64,000 nt of DNA from VRUE01 sp963702175 (lineage in GTDB: Bacteria > Actinomycetota > Thermoleophilia > Solirubrobacterales > 70-9): the NCBI GenBank assembly GCA_963702175.1, contig OY969721.1, positions 124,001-188,000 on the forward strand. Reading direction: 5' to 3'. A program made the translations under genes and the position numbers. The stretch's first letter is position 1, and each line of letters begins with the position of its first letter. Positions 55,007 through 63,647 of this stretch are shown here, piece after piece. The notes under the pieces were generated by a model. The model had not been told where the DNA came from, did no database searches, and saw only the letters and a list, made by a program, of their open reading frames with translations.

Positions 55007-55313
55007 CTACCGATGCTGACGACCGAACCAGCACGGAGAGAAACCCCAGTCAGGGCGACTCGCCTTGCGATAGCAATGGGAGTGCTAGGAATGAGTCGAG
55101 AAAGCGGTTCACGGGAGCACGGAGGCGAATGCGCTGTCGGCGCTGCCCCACCTCACGCCCTCAGCGCAACCCGGCCGCTTCGCTCTCTCCGCTGGTGTGG
55201 GCAAGTCCCGACCGAGCAGTCGCCGTCCCAACGGGTCGCGGGGCCCGGTCACGGTCAACTCGGATGGTCGCAAGTGCAATCGCGTCGGGGGCCTTGTTTG
55301 GAGCCCGGACGCA

Positions 55314-55404
55314 AACCGTAGCTCCGACCGTCGCCGGGGAGGCGCGGTCGATAGGACCCGGCCAACGGAAGCCGCGTTTCCGTTGGCCGGGTCCCTACGG
55401 TTTC
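55314..55404 (+). terminator. Three-way-junction fold with 17-bp terminator-like hairpin
   Basis: Outer stem AAACCGTAG (55314-55322) with CTACGGTTT (55396-55404). Inside it, GACCG/CGGTC forms one arm, and a 17-bp perfect hairpin (55355-55371 with 55379-55395, containing GGCCAACGG) forms the other. No U-tract. Confidence 0.65.
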
Positions 55405-55469
55405 CTTCGCAGCCCTTTGCCTCTAGACTCGTCTGGGGTTCAATGGGTCCTCAGAATGCGCAGGAAAGC

Positions 55470-55497
55470 TTGATCGCTACCACCAGATCTGTTATAC
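55470..55497 (+). promoter_or_regulatory. Promoter of threonine synthase gene
   Basis: TTGATC (55470-55475), 16-bp spacer, TTATAC (55492-55497), 16 bp before ATG 55514, so the leader is about 10 nt and has no clear ribosome-binding site. Confidence 0.6.
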
Positions 55498-55513
55498 CGC
55501 GACGGATGCCTCG

Positions 55514-56806
55514 ATGAGCCCGTTCGCTGAAGAGACCCGATCGTGCGCTACGGAGCTTGTCTGCCGCGACTGCGGCCAGCGCTTGCCGCTGCTCGACACG
55601 ACCTTCAAGTGCCTCGGCTGCGGTCAGGGGCTGGATATCGACTACGACTACGAGCTGGCGAAAGCCCGGCTCGCCGAGCTCCCGACCTCGGAGCGTGCGA
55701 TCAATATCTGGCGCTTCGAGGAGCTGCTGCCGATCCTCGACGCGCGCGCCCAGCGCCGCGTTGGCTACTACAGCGGTCGCACGCCGCTGATCCACGCCGA
55801 CCGCCTCGGCGCCGAGCTGGGGCTGCGCAAGCTCTACCTGAAGGACGACAGCACCCAGCGTCCCAGCCTCTCCTACAAGGACCGCGTCGTCTCGATGGCG
55901 GTCGCCCGGCTGCTGGAGCTGGGCAAAGAGGAGATCGGCTGCGTCTCGACCGGAAACGTCGGCACCGCGGTCGCCTCGCTGGCGGCTAAGGCCGGCGTCA
56001 CCGCCTACGTCTTCTACCCGAGCAATCTGGAGCCCGGAAAGGCGCGCGCCTGCCGCGCCCTCGGCGCCGCCGTGATCCAACTTGACGGCAACTACGACCA
56101 GGCCAACCGTGCCTGCCGTGAGCTCGCCCTCGCCAGCGGCGTCCAGTTCGCCAACATCACTCTGCGCCCGTTCTACGCCGAGGGGGCGAAGACGGTGGCT
56201 TATGAGGTCGTCGAGAAACTCGACTGGATCTCGCCCGACCACTTTGTCATCCCTGCTGCAGGAGGAACCCTCTCCTCGCGCGTCCACAAGGGTCTCCAGG
56301 AGCTGGAAAAGGTCGGGCTATCGGAGACTGCCGCCACCAAGATCCACGCCGCCCAGCCTGACGGCTGCGGACCGATCGCCGGGGCGATCCTTGACGGCTC
56401 AGGCGAGATCCAGCCGCAGACACCGCACACGGCCGCCCACTCGCTGGCGATCGGCGCCCCCGGCGACGGGCCACTCGTCGTCGACGCGGTGATGTCGCGC
56501 GGCGGCTCGGCGGCAACCGTCACCGACGAGGAGATCTTCGAGGCGATCGACCTGCTCGGCGCCACCGAGGGCATCCTCACTGAGCCCGCCGGTGGCACCA
56601 CGGTGGCGTCGACGGCGAAGCTCGCCGCCGAAGGCATGCTCGGTCCCGACGAGACCGTCGTCGCCGTGATCAGCGGCAACGGCTACAAGACCCTCGACGA
56701 GCACCCCGAGAAGCCCTGGCCCTCGATGGTCTCCTGCGACGTAGATTCGATGGGCGAGATGCTCGCCCAGTTTCGCCAGCACGGCGTCGGCGCCACGCTT
56801 TCCTAG
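55514..56806 (+). CDS. thrC: Threonine synthase
   Basis: 430 aa. PLP enzyme converting O-phosphohomoserine to threonine. An N-terminal zinc-ribbon-like segment (CRDCGQRLPL...CLGCGQGL) precedes the fold, as in many actinobacterial and archaeal ThrC. The PLP Lys is in RPSLSYKDRVVSM near 120; the phosphate loop is STGNVGTAVAS; VIPAAGGTLSSRVHKG and VISGNGYKTLDEHP are typical. Homoserine kinase and dehydrogenase genes are not in the window. Confidence 0.92.
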   Translation: MSPFAEETRSCATELVCRDCGQRLPLLDTTFKCLGCGQGLDIDYDYELAKARLAELPTSERAINIWRFEELLPILDARAQRRVGYYSGRTPLIHADRLGAELGLRKLYLKDDSTQRPSLSYKDRVVSMAVARLLELGKEEIGCVSTGNVGTAVASLAAKAGVTAYVFYPSNLEPGKARACRALGAAVIQLDGNYDQANRACRELALASGVQFANITLRPFYAEGAKTVAYEVVEKLDWISPDHFVIPAAGGTLSSRVHKGLQELEKVGLSETAATKIHAAQPDGCGPIAGAILDGSGEIQPQTPHTAAHSLAIGAPGDGPLVVDAVMSRGGSAATVTDEEIFEAIDLLGATEGILTEPAGGTTVASTAKLAAEGMLGPDETVVAVISGNGYKTLDEHPEKPWPSMVSCDVDSMGEMLAQFRQHGVGATLS

Positions 56807-56860
56807 TCAGACTACCGAAGCATTCTGTCTGCGGCGAGCTGTAGGCTCCGTCTCTTATTT

Positions 56861-57064
56861 ATGGCATTTCGCCTAGGCATCTTCGCGATCCCTATCGCAG
56901 TGGTCGTCGGCCTCGTTCTGGCATTGAACGGGCTGAAAGCAGGCGTCAGCGCAGGCGAGAGTGCATGGGGCCACGCCGATATAGCAACGACGATGATCCA
57001 CCTCCCGCGCCCGTATCAACTCGACTTCTTCGAGATCGGCTTCATTCACCCCGATGTGGCGTAG
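56861..57064 (+). CDS. Small membrane protein, tentative
   Basis: 67 aa from ATG 56861: one N-terminal membrane helix (LGIFAIPIAVVVGLVLALNG) and a short polar tail. No family recognised and no ribosome-binding site; it may be a gene remnant. It lies between thrC and the tRNA gene. Confidence 0.35.
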   Translation: MAFRLGIFAIPIAVVVGLVLALNGLKAGVSAGESAWGHADIATTMIHLPRPYQLDFFEIGFIHPDVA

Positions 57065-57150
57065 CGCCCGACCGTAGTAGCGGTTGTCGGCGATCCAAAT
57101 AGTGATGTCCGCGCGGGCAACACGGCCCCTGATTCCGTGCAGTGATGCGA

Positions 57151-57224
57151 TGCCGGAGGAGGGACTCGAACCCCCGACACGCGGATTATGATTCCGCTGC
57201 TCTAACCAGCTGAGCTACTCCGGC
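57151..57224 (-). tRNA. tRNA with anticodon CAU (Met or Ile2)
   Basis: 74 nt, minus strand. Acceptor GCCGGAG pairs with CTCCGGC; D-arm AGCTCAGCTGGTTAGAGC; anticodon stem GCGGA/TCCGC with loop ATCATAA (anticodon CAT in DNA); T-arm GGGGGTTCGAGTCCCTC; discriminator A. CCA is not encoded. It lacks the A1:C72 initiator mismatch, so it is elongator Met or a lysidine-modified Ile2 tRNA; sequence alone does not decide. Confidence 0.93.
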
Positions 57225-57270
57225 GGGAGGGTGATGGTAGCGAGGGCTGGGACCGCTTAGGCTTGTCTGC

Positions 57271-58221
57271 GTGAACGAGGGGCTGGACAGGGCGGTGCAG
57301 ACGGTCCTGCGGGACTGTCTCGGCGTCTCGCCTGGTGAGGACGTGCTGATTGCCTGCAACCCGGCCACGGAGAGTCTGGCTGACCTGATGCGCATCCATG
57401 CCCAGGGGGACGGGGCGGAGGCGACGCTGGTGGTGATTGCCGAGCGGGACTCGCACGCCGCCGAGCCGCCGCCGCCGGTGGCCGCTGCGATGCTCGCCGC
57501 CGACGTCTTCATCGCGCCCACCATGCAGTCGCTCTCGCACACCGCCGCCCGCAAGGCGGCGAGCGAGGCGGGGGTCCGCGTCGCCTCGCTTCCCGGGGTC
57601 ACCGAGGACATGCTCGCGCGGCTGATGGGTGCCGACATGGCGGCGCTGCGGCGGCGCGGCACGGCGGTTTGCGCGGTAATGGAAGGCAGCGAGGCTCGCA
57701 TTACCTGTCCAAATGGCAGCGACCTCCGACTCGGCCTCACGGGCCGCACGCCGATCGTCGACGCGGGTCTCCTCAGGGAGCGCGCCGCCTTCGGCAATCT
57801 TCCCTGCGGCGAGGGCTTCATTGCGCCGCTCGAGGGGACCGGGCAGGGCACGCTGGTCGTCGACGGCTCGATCGCGGGGGTGGGACAGGTCGCGGAGCCG
57901 GTGACGCTCACGGTGCGCGACGGCCACCTGGTCGACGCAAGCGGCGAGCAGGGGACGGCGCTGATAGAGCTGCTGACCGCGCACGGCCCCGATGGCACCA
58001 ACGTCGCCGAGCTGGGGATCGGCACCAACGAGGCAGCGACGCTGACCGGCAACGTGCTCGAGGACGAGAAGATCCTCGGCTCGGCGCATGTCGCCTTCGG
58101 CGCCTCGGCTGCGATCGGGGGCACGGTCCAGGTTCCAGTGCATCTCGACTGCGTGGTGCTCGAGCCGACCGTGGAAGTCGACGGCAAGCTGATCGCACAG
58201 GGCGGCGAGCTGCGTGTCTAA
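57271..58221 (+). CDS. Leucyl aminopeptidase-like (M29-type) protein
   Basis: 316 aa. M29-like aminopeptidase phrases: NLPCGEGFIAPLEGTGQGTLVVDGS near 175-198, VAELGIGTNEAATLTGNVLEDEK near 250, and HVAFGASAAIGGTVQVPVHLDCVVLEPTVEVDG near 275-307 with the metal-ligand His/Asp. It is shorter than classical M29 enzymes (~370-410), matching the compact actinobacterial group. GTG start, 46 bp from the tRNA. The next gene follows by 3 bp. Confidence 0.8.
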   Translation: MNEGLDRAVQTVLRDCLGVSPGEDVLIACNPATESLADLMRIHAQGDGAEATLVVIAERDSHAAEPPPPVAAAMLAADVFIAPTMQSLSHTAARKAASEAGVRVASLPGVTEDMLARLMGADMAALRRRGTAVCAVMEGSEARITCPNGSDLRLGLTGRTPIVDAGLLRERAAFGNLPCGEGFIAPLEGTGQGTLVVDGSIAGVGQVAEPVTLTVRDGHLVDASGEQGTALIELLTAHGPDGTNVAELGIGTNEAATLTGNVLEDEKILGSAHVAFGASAAIGGTVQVPVHLDCVVLEPTVEVDGKLIAQGGELRV

Positions 58222-58224
58222 GAC

Positions 58225-59109
58225 GTGGTAAGGCCGCTGCTCGCCGTTCCCAACGTCTCCGCGGGGCGTGACGCCGCTACGGTCACTGCTCTGGAGACGG
58301 CCTTCTCGAGCGGCGTCACGCTGCTCGATCGTCACTCCGACGCCGAGCACAACCGTTCGGTGTTCACCCTCGCCGGGGAGCCCGAACCCTTGCGGGAGGC
58401 GCTGGCACGCGGCGCCGGGCAAGCGATCGAGATGGTCGACATGACCACGCACCAGGGCGTTCACCCCGCGATCGGCACGCTCGACGTCTGCCCGCTGGTC
58501 TGGCTCGACTCCGCCGATCGCAGGATCGCTCGGGCGGAGGCGCTCGAGGTCGCCGCGCAGATCGGCGGCCTCGGTATCCCGGTCTTTCTGTATGGCGAGC
58601 TGGCAAGCCGCCCAGAGCATGCGGAGCGTGCTTACTTCCGCAACGGCGGCTTGACCGAGCTGTGGCTGCGGATGGAGGGCGGGGGTCTGCGCCCGGATTT
58701 CGGCCCCGATCGCCCCCATCGCAGCGCCGGCGCCACCCTGGTCACGGCACGGCCCCCGCTCGCTGCCTTCAACGTCGAGCTCGATAGCGGCGATCTGGAG
58801 GTGGCTCGCGCCGTCGCCGCCGAGCTGCGCGAGTCTGGGGGTGGACCGCCGGGCGTGAGGGCAATCGGGCTGCCGCTCTCCAGCGGGCGCACCCAAGTCT
58901 CGACCAACGTCCACAACCCCTTGACGGTGCCACTTGCCGAGGTGGTCGCCCGGGTGCGTCTCCTCGCCAAGCCACTGGGCGCCCGCCCGCTCGAGGCGGA
59001 GCTGATTGGCCTCATTCCCGAGGCCGCTCTTACCGCCTATCCGGAGGACGTGCCGATCCGCGGCTTCGACCCCGAGCAGCACGTGATCGAGCGCCGCATC
59101 CGACTTTGA
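58225..59109 (+). CDS. Glutamate formimidoyltransferase (FtcD N-terminal type)
   Basis: 294 aa. Transfers the formimino group from formimidoyl-glutamate to tetrahydrofolate in histidine breakdown. Typical opening LLAVPNVSAGRDAATV, then DRHSDAEHNRSVFTLAGE with the catalytic His region, DMTTHQGVHPAIGTLDVCPL, and STNVHNPLTVPL. The cyclodeaminase domain of the bifunctional enzyme is absent. The TGA stop (59107-59109) lies inside a 46-bp hairpin. Confidence 0.88.
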   Translation: MVRPLLAVPNVSAGRDAATVTALETAFSSGVTLLDRHSDAEHNRSVFTLAGEPEPLREALARGAGQAIEMVDMTTHQGVHPAIGTLDVCPLVWLDSADRRIARAEALEVAAQIGGLGIPVFLYGELASRPEHAERAYFRNGGLTELWLRMEGGGLRPDFGPDRPHRSAGATLVTARPPLAAFNVELDSGDLEVARAVAAELRESGGGPPGVRAIGLPLSSGRTQVSTNVHNPLTVPLAEVVARVRLLAKPLGARPLEAELIGLIPEAALTAYPEDVPIRGFDPEQHVIERRIRL

Positions 59110-59140
59110 CCACACTGGAGTGGGGTCAATGTCGGATGCG
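59095..59140. repeat. 46-bp hairpin element, copy 2 (overlaps a stop codon)
   Basis: The arms 59095-59116 and 59119-59140 (22 bp each, two mismatches) share CGCATCCGAC / GTCGGATGCG ends. The element closely resembles 14657-14702. It could terminate the aminopeptidase-formimidoyltransferase operon. Confidence 0.8.
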
Positions 59141-59172
59141 CTCGGGTGACTCGATCATTTAGATTCACCGCA

Positions 59173-59538
59173 ATGGCCCAGGCCAAGAAAAAGCGCCGCC
59201 GCAAGCACCGCGGCACCCAGGGCGGACGCGTCGACGCCAATCGCCGTGCCGCCCGTCCCCGCAGTCGCGAGGAGGCGAAGGCGCGCGCCCGGGCGCGTGG
59301 CAAACGCGCTCCCCGCGCCGATCGCCCGCCGACCTGGGGCAGCGCCCTTACTCGCGGTGCGATCGCGGCCGCGATCTTCGTCGTCCTCCTGATCGTGATC
59401 TTCGGCCGTCCGCTTGGCTCGGCGCTCGCACTCGGCGCCTTTATGCTCGCCTTCTACATCCCGGCCGGCTACTACGTCGACACGATGATGTGGCGGCGGC
59501 GCGAGCGAGCCCGGATCCGCGCCACCGAGCGCTCGTGA
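59173..59538 (+). CDS. Hypothetical membrane protein with basic N-terminus
   Basis: 121 aa from ATG 59173. The first ~55 residues are extremely Lys/Arg-rich (AQAKKKRRRKHRGTQGG), followed by two membrane helices (AIAAAIFVVLLIVIFG and ALGAFMLAFYIPAGYYVD) and an Arg-rich end. This is a recurrent small-protein type in actinobacteria with no known role; the basic segment may bind nucleic acid or lipid head groups. Confidence 0.65.
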   Translation: MAQAKKKRRRKHRGTQGGRVDANRRAARPRSREEAKARARARGKRAPRADRPPTWGSALTRGAIAAAIFVVLLIVIFGRPLGSALALGAFMLAFYIPAGYYVDTMMWRRRERARIRATERS

Positions 59539-59551
59539 GCGAAGCGGCGCG

Positions 59552-60196
59552 ATGAGCCTCGACGTCCGGCATCTCACCGTCGGGCCGATTGCCGAGAACT
59601 GTTTCCTGCTGCGCCGTGAGGCTTCCGACCGTGGATTGATCGTCGACCCGGGCGAGGAGCCGGAGCGCATCCTCACTGAGGTTGAGGCGATGGGCATGAA
59701 GATCGAGGCGATCCTGATCACCCACTGCCACTTTGACCACATCGGCGCCGTCGCGCCGGTGGCCCGCGAGACCGGCGCCACCGTTTACTGCCCGACGATC
59801 GAGGTTCCGGTCCTCGCCGACATCATGTCCTTCGTCCCCTACGCCGGCTTCGGTCCCTACGAGAGTTATGAGGCCGACGAGACAGTGGGCGGCGGCGAGG
59901 CCCTCGAGCTGGCCGGTCTCACCCTCGACGTCCTCTTCACCCCAGGTCACAGCCCCGGGCATGTCACCTATGCGGTACGCGACGAGGACGCGCTCTTCTC
60001 CGGAGACGTCCTCTTCCAGGGCTCGGTCGGCAGGGTCGACCTGCCCGGCGGCGACGGGCCGACACTGATGCGGTCGATCCAGGGCCTAGTCGAGTCCTAT
60101 CCCGACGAGGCGGTTGTCTACCCGGGCCATATGGGCGTGACGACGCTGGGGACGGAGCGCACCACCAACCCGTTCCTGACCTCACTGGCCGGCTGA
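59552..60196 (+). CDS. MBL-fold metallo-hydrolase (glyoxalase II-like)
   Basis: 214 aa. Metal motif ITHCHFDHIGAVAPV (HxHxDH) near 56-64, then FTPGHSPGHVTYAV, LFSGDVLFQGSVGRVDLPGGD and YPGHMGVTTLGTERTTNPF. This is the common small hydrolase linked to hisS in many genomes. It probably cleaves a thioester such as a lactoylthiol adduct. ATG start, 13 bp after the preceding gene. Confidence 0.9.
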   Translation: MSLDVRHLTVGPIAENCFLLRREASDRGLIVDPGEEPERILTEVEAMGMKIEAILITHCHFDHIGAVAPVARETGATVYCPTIEVPVLADIMSFVPYAGFGPYESYEADETVGGGEALELAGLTLDVLFTPGHSPGHVTYAVRDEDALFSGDVLFQGSVGRVDLPGGDGPTLMRSIQGLVESYPDEAVVYPGHMGVTTLGTERTTNPFLTSLAG

Positions 60197-60229
60197 TCGC
60201 CGCGCCGCGCCGGTAAGGTCGCCGCCATC

Positions 60230-61492
60230 GTGGCGAAGAGTAAGTACCAAGCGCCTCGCGGGACGTTCGACGTCCTGCCCGACGCTGCCCGCGCACGGGC
60301 TCGGGTCGAGCGTGCGGCTGCCGCCGTCTTCGCCCGCGCCGGCTACGAGCCGGTGGCCACGCCGGCCTTCGAGGACACCGAGCTGTTCGAGCGTGGGGTC
60401 GGCCACTCCACCGACATCGTCCGCAAGGAGATGTTCACCTTCGAGGACAAGGGCGGGCGCAGTCTCACCCTGCGGCCGGAGGGGACGGCGCCGATCTGCC
60501 GCGCCTACGTCGAGCACGGCATGCACAAGCTGGCGCAGCCGGTGAAGCTCTCCTACGTCGGGCCGTTCTTTCGCCACGAGCGCCCCCAGGCGGGGCGCTA
60601 CCGTCAGTTCCACCAGCTCGGCGCCGAGTGCATCGGCGCCGACTCGCCGCTGGCCGACGCGGAGGCGATCGGGCTGCTCGCCGACCTGCTCGCCGAGCTG
60701 GGCGTGCCGGGAGTCGCGCTGCGCCTGGGCAGCCTGGGCTCGTTCGAGGCGCGCCAGGCCTACCTGGAGGAGTTGCGGAACCACCTGCGCGCATACGAGG
60801 GCGAACTGTCGAAGGACGTGCGCGAGCGGATCGACGCCAACCCGCTGCGCGCTTTCGACTCCGACGATGAGGGGACACGGGGAGTGATGGCGAGCGCGCC
60901 ACGGCTGGTCGACCGTCTCGAGGGCGAGGACGCCGCCCATTTCGAGGAGGTGCGGGCGCTCCTGGGCGCTGCCGGGATCTCCTATGAGATCGACGCGACT
61001 CTCGTGCGCGGCCTCGACTACTACACGCGTACGATCTTCTCCTTTGTCTGCGACCGGTTGGGCGCGCAGTCGGAGATCGGGGGCGGCGGACGCTATGACG
61101 GGCTGGTGGAGCAGCTCGGCGGCCCGCCGACGCCGGCGATCGGTTGGGCCGCGGGGATCGAGCGGATCCTGCTGGCGCTGGGCGAGGATGGGGAGAAGGC
61201 CGACGAGGGGGTCGACCGCATCGTCTTCGTCTCCTATGACGAGGGGGCCGAGCTGCGTCCGCGGGCGATCGCGATCCTCGGTGAGCTGCGCCACGCCGGC
61301 CTCACCGCCCAGGCGGATCTCGCGGGGCGGGGGCTGAAGGGCCAGCTCAAGCACGCCGACCGGATCGGGGCCACGCACGTCGTCATCCTCGAAGAGGGTG
61401 GCTCGGCTCAGCTGCGCGACATGGAGAGCGGCGAGCAGCACCCGATCGACGTCACCAGGATCGTCGCCAAGGTCACCGGAGGCGAGGCATGA
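60230..61492 (+). CDS. hisS: Histidyl-tRNA synthetase
   Basis: 420 aa class II enzyme. YQAPRGTFDVLPDAARA opening, motif 2 PVKLSYVGPFFRHERPQAGRYRQFHQLGAE, His-A motif LVRGLDYYTRTIFSF, and motif 3 PAIGWAAGIERILLAL. The C-terminal anticodon domain follows (VFVSYDEGAELRPRAI). GTG start at 60230. It overlaps aspS by 4 bp (ATGA); hisS-aspS is a common pair. Confidence 0.97.
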   Translation: MAKSKYQAPRGTFDVLPDAARARARVERAAAAVFARAGYEPVATPAFEDTELFERGVGHSTDIVRKEMFTFEDKGGRSLTLRPEGTAPICRAYVEHGMHKLAQPVKLSYVGPFFRHERPQAGRYRQFHQLGAECIGADSPLADAEAIGLLADLLAELGVPGVALRLGSLGSFEARQAYLEELRNHLRAYEGELSKDVRERIDANPLRAFDSDDEGTRGVMASAPRLVDRLEGEDAAHFEEVRALLGAAGISYEIDATLVRGLDYYTRTIFSFVCDRLGAQSEIGGGGRYDGLVEQLGGPPTPAIGWAAGIERILLALGEDGEKADEGVDRIVFVSYDEGAELRPRAIAILGELRHAGLTAQADLAGRGLKGQLKHADRIGATHVVILEEGGSAQLRDMESGEQHPIDVTRIVAKVTGGEA

Positions 61493-63285
61493 CGGACTTT
61501 CCCGCTCTGCGTCCCAACGGCTTCCGCGACGCCTGGTGCGGCCAGGTGCTGGGCGACCGCGTCGACTCTGAGGTGCGGGTGGCGGGTTGGGTGCACCGCC
61601 GCCGTGACCACGGCGGCCTCGTTTTCATTGACCTGCGCGATCGCACCGGAATCGTCCAGCTCGTCTTCGACCCCGACGAGGCGGGGGAGGTGTTCAAGCT
61701 CGGCCACGAGCTGCGGGCGGAGGACGTGCTGAGCGCGTCCGGCAAAGTCGTGCGGCGCTCGCCCGAGACCGTCAACGCCGACCTGCCGACCGGCGAGGTT
61801 GAGCTGCGCGTTGGCGCCGCCGAGCTGCTCGCCGACGCGGATACGCCGCCCTTCCAGATCGAGGGCTTCTCCGGTGAGGTCGGCGAGGACGCCCGCCTTC
61901 GCCATCGCTACCTCGACCTGCGTCGCGAGCAGATGCGTGAGGCGTTGGCCCTCCGCCACCGGGTGACGGCGGCGATGCGCGAGTTCCTCGATGGTGAGGG
62001 CTTCCTCGACGTCGAGACGCCGGTGCTTACGCGCTCAACCCCTGAGGGCGCGCGCGACTTCCTCGTCCCCAGCCGTCTCCAGCACGGCTCCTTCTACGCC
62101 CTGCCGCAGTCGCCGCAGTTGTTCAAGCAACTGCTCATGGTCGCTGGCCTCGAGCGCTACTACCAAGTGGCGCGTTGCTTCCGCGACGAGGCGACCCGCG
62201 CCGACCGCCAGGCCGAGTTCACGCAGCTCGACATCGAGATGTCTTTCGTAGGCGTCGACGACGTGATCGAGGCCAACGAACGCCTCCTGGCGCACGTCTT
62301 CGAGCGTGCTGGCGGCCCGGCGATCGAGCTGCCGATGCAGCGCCTGCCCTACGACGAGGCGATGGACCGCTTCGGCACCGACCGACCCGACCTGCGCTTC
62401 GGCCTCGAGCTGGTCGACCTCGGCGACGCGCTGCGCGAGACCGAGTTCAAGGTCTTCCGCTCGGTGCTCGACGGGGGCGGCGCTGTGCGCGGCCTCAACG
62501 CGGGGCGGCGCGACATGCCCCGTTCTGCCCTCGACGGTCTGATCTCCCGCGCTCAGGAGCTGGGGGCGAAGGGGTTGGTTTGGGCTTTTCGCGAGGGAGA
62601 TGGCTGGCGCTCGCCGACCGCCAAGTTCCTCTCGGCGGAGGAGCTGAGCGCGTTGAACGAGCGGCTTGGGGCGGAGGAGGGCGACCTGCTGCTCGTCGTC
62701 GCCGACCAGCGTCGGGTCACCGACGCCGTCCTCGGCCAGCTTCGGGTTGAGCTTGCCGAGCGCTTTGACTTGATCGACGAGGGGGAGAACCGGCTCGCCT
62801 GGATTGTCGATTGGCCGTTGATGGAGTGGGACCCGGAGGAACGGCGCTGGAACCCGTTGCACCACCCATTCACGGCGCCGGCTGGGGAGTTCGACCCCGA
62901 GAACCCCGGCGAGGCTCGAGCGTTGGCCTACGACGTGGTCTGGAACGGCCAGGAGCTGGGCGGAGGATCGATCCGCATCAACCGCGCCGACGTTCAACAG
63001 GCCGTATTCGCGGCGCTCGGAATCGATGCCGAGCAGGCCGAGGCTCGTTTCGGCTTCCTGCTCGAGGCACTGCGCTACGGCGCTCCGCCGCATGGGGGCA
63101 TCGCTTACGGGATCGACCGCATCGTCCAGCGCCTCTGCGGGGCGGAGACGATCCGCGACACGATCGCCTTCCCGAAGACGGCCTCGGGCTACGACCTCCT
63201 GACTGGCGCACCCGCGCCGGTCGAGGAGGCTCAGCTGCGTGAGCTCGGCATCGCCGCCCATCGGCCCGGCCTCGCCGGCCACTGA
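61489..63285 (+). CDS. aspS: Aspartyl-tRNA synthetase, bacterial type
   Basis: 598 aa. N-terminal OB fold with VRVAGWVHRRRDHGGLVFIDLRDRTG, motif 2 QVARCFRDEATRADRQAEFTQLD, the bacterial GAD insertion around 300-420, and motif 3 GIAYGIDRIVQRLCG with the end phrase IAFPKTASGYDLLTGAP. The flipping-loop stretch LPQSPQLFKQLLM is present. Whether it also charges tRNA-Asn cannot be told without gatCAB context. Confidence 0.97.
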   Translation: MTDFPALRPNGFRDAWCGQVLGDRVDSEVRVAGWVHRRRDHGGLVFIDLRDRTGIVQLVFDPDEAGEVFKLGHELRAEDVLSASGKVVRRSPETVNADLPTGEVELRVGAAELLADADTPPFQIEGFSGEVGEDARLRHRYLDLRREQMREALALRHRVTAAMREFLDGEGFLDVETPVLTRSTPEGARDFLVPSRLQHGSFYALPQSPQLFKQLLMVAGLERYYQVARCFRDEATRADRQAEFTQLDIEMSFVGVDDVIEANERLLAHVFERAGGPAIELPMQRLPYDEAMDRFGTDRPDLRFGLELVDLGDALRETEFKVFRSVLDGGGAVRGLNAGRRDMPRSALDGLISRAQELGAKGLVWAFREGDGWRSPTAKFLSAEELSALNERLGAEEGDLLLVVADQRRVTDAVLGQLRVELAERFDLIDEGENRLAWIVDWPLMEWDPEERRWNPLHHPFTAPAGEFDPENPGEARALAYDVVWNGQELGGGSIRINRADVQQAVFAALGIDAEQAEARFGFLLEALRYGAPPHGGIAYGIDRIVQRLCGAETIRDTIAFPKTASGYDLLTGAPAPVEEAQLRELGIAAHRPGLAGH

Positions 63286-63323
63286 ACGCCGACCCCGCGC
63301 AGAGTGGTGGGTGAAGAGTCAAT

Positions 63324-63620
63324 ATGTCCTCGATGGGCATGCTCGACCGGATCAGACTCGCTTTCGGGCCGCGCCGGCAAGGGCCGGGCCTGACTTCCGT
63401 TCACGTGGACGACCCCACCTTCGACTCCTGGGAGGTGGTGCGGGACTTCGTCGACGTGAGGACGGCCCGGGCCTGGCATCAGGGCCTGGAAGAGGCGGGA
63501 ATCGAGGCGGTCCTGACCGCCGACTGGCCGCTCGATCGCTATGGCCACGGCGACATCGCGCTGCGGGTGCAGCCGGAGGATTGGAGCGAGGCCGAGCTTC
63601 GTCTTTCAAACTTGGACTAG
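63324..63620 (+). CDS. Hypothetical small protein
   Basis: 98 aa, alpha/beta, no signal. Contains VRDFVDVRTARAWHQGLEEAGIEAVLTADWPLDRYG, resembling small signal-transducing or ferredoxin-fold DUF proteins, with no certain family. ATG 63324, 38 bp after aspS. Its stop overlaps the -35/-10 region of the 6S RNA promoter. Confidence 0.65.
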   Translation: MSSMGMLDRIRLAFGPRRQGPGLTSVHVDDPTFDSWEVVRDFVDVRTARAWHQGLEEAGIEAVLTADWPLDRYGHGDIALRVQPEDWSEAELRLSNLD

Positions 63621-63641
63621 GGGCTGGCGCGGTGGTACGGT
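63612..63641 (+). promoter_or_regulatory. Promoter of the 6S-like RNA
   Basis: TTGGAC (63612-63617), 18-bp spacer, TACGGT (63636-63641; fits the actinobacterial TANNNT -10). The expected start at about 63648 coincides with the first base of the RNA closing stem. Confidence 0.6.
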
Positions 63642-63647
63642 TGCCCC

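Larger units (their letters stand above)
54872..55513 (+). other. Gene-poor 640-bp stretch with own promoter and terminator-like fold
   Basis: No convincing protein gene. A strong promoter at 54978-55006 is followed by about 390 nt ending in a multi-branched fold (55314-55404). Short frames exist (for example 102 aa from ATG 55013, which would be leaderless), but none shows a family. tmRNA, RNase P RNA and SRP RNA signatures were looked for and not found. A novel structured RNA or a degenerate gene is possible. Confidence 0.4.

Noticed and set aside
55001..55404. tmRNA, RNase P RNA or SRP RNA at this locus
   Set aside because: No tRNA-like ends or tag, no GAGGAAAGTCC-type P4 core, and no SRP GGAAG tetraloop context were seen.
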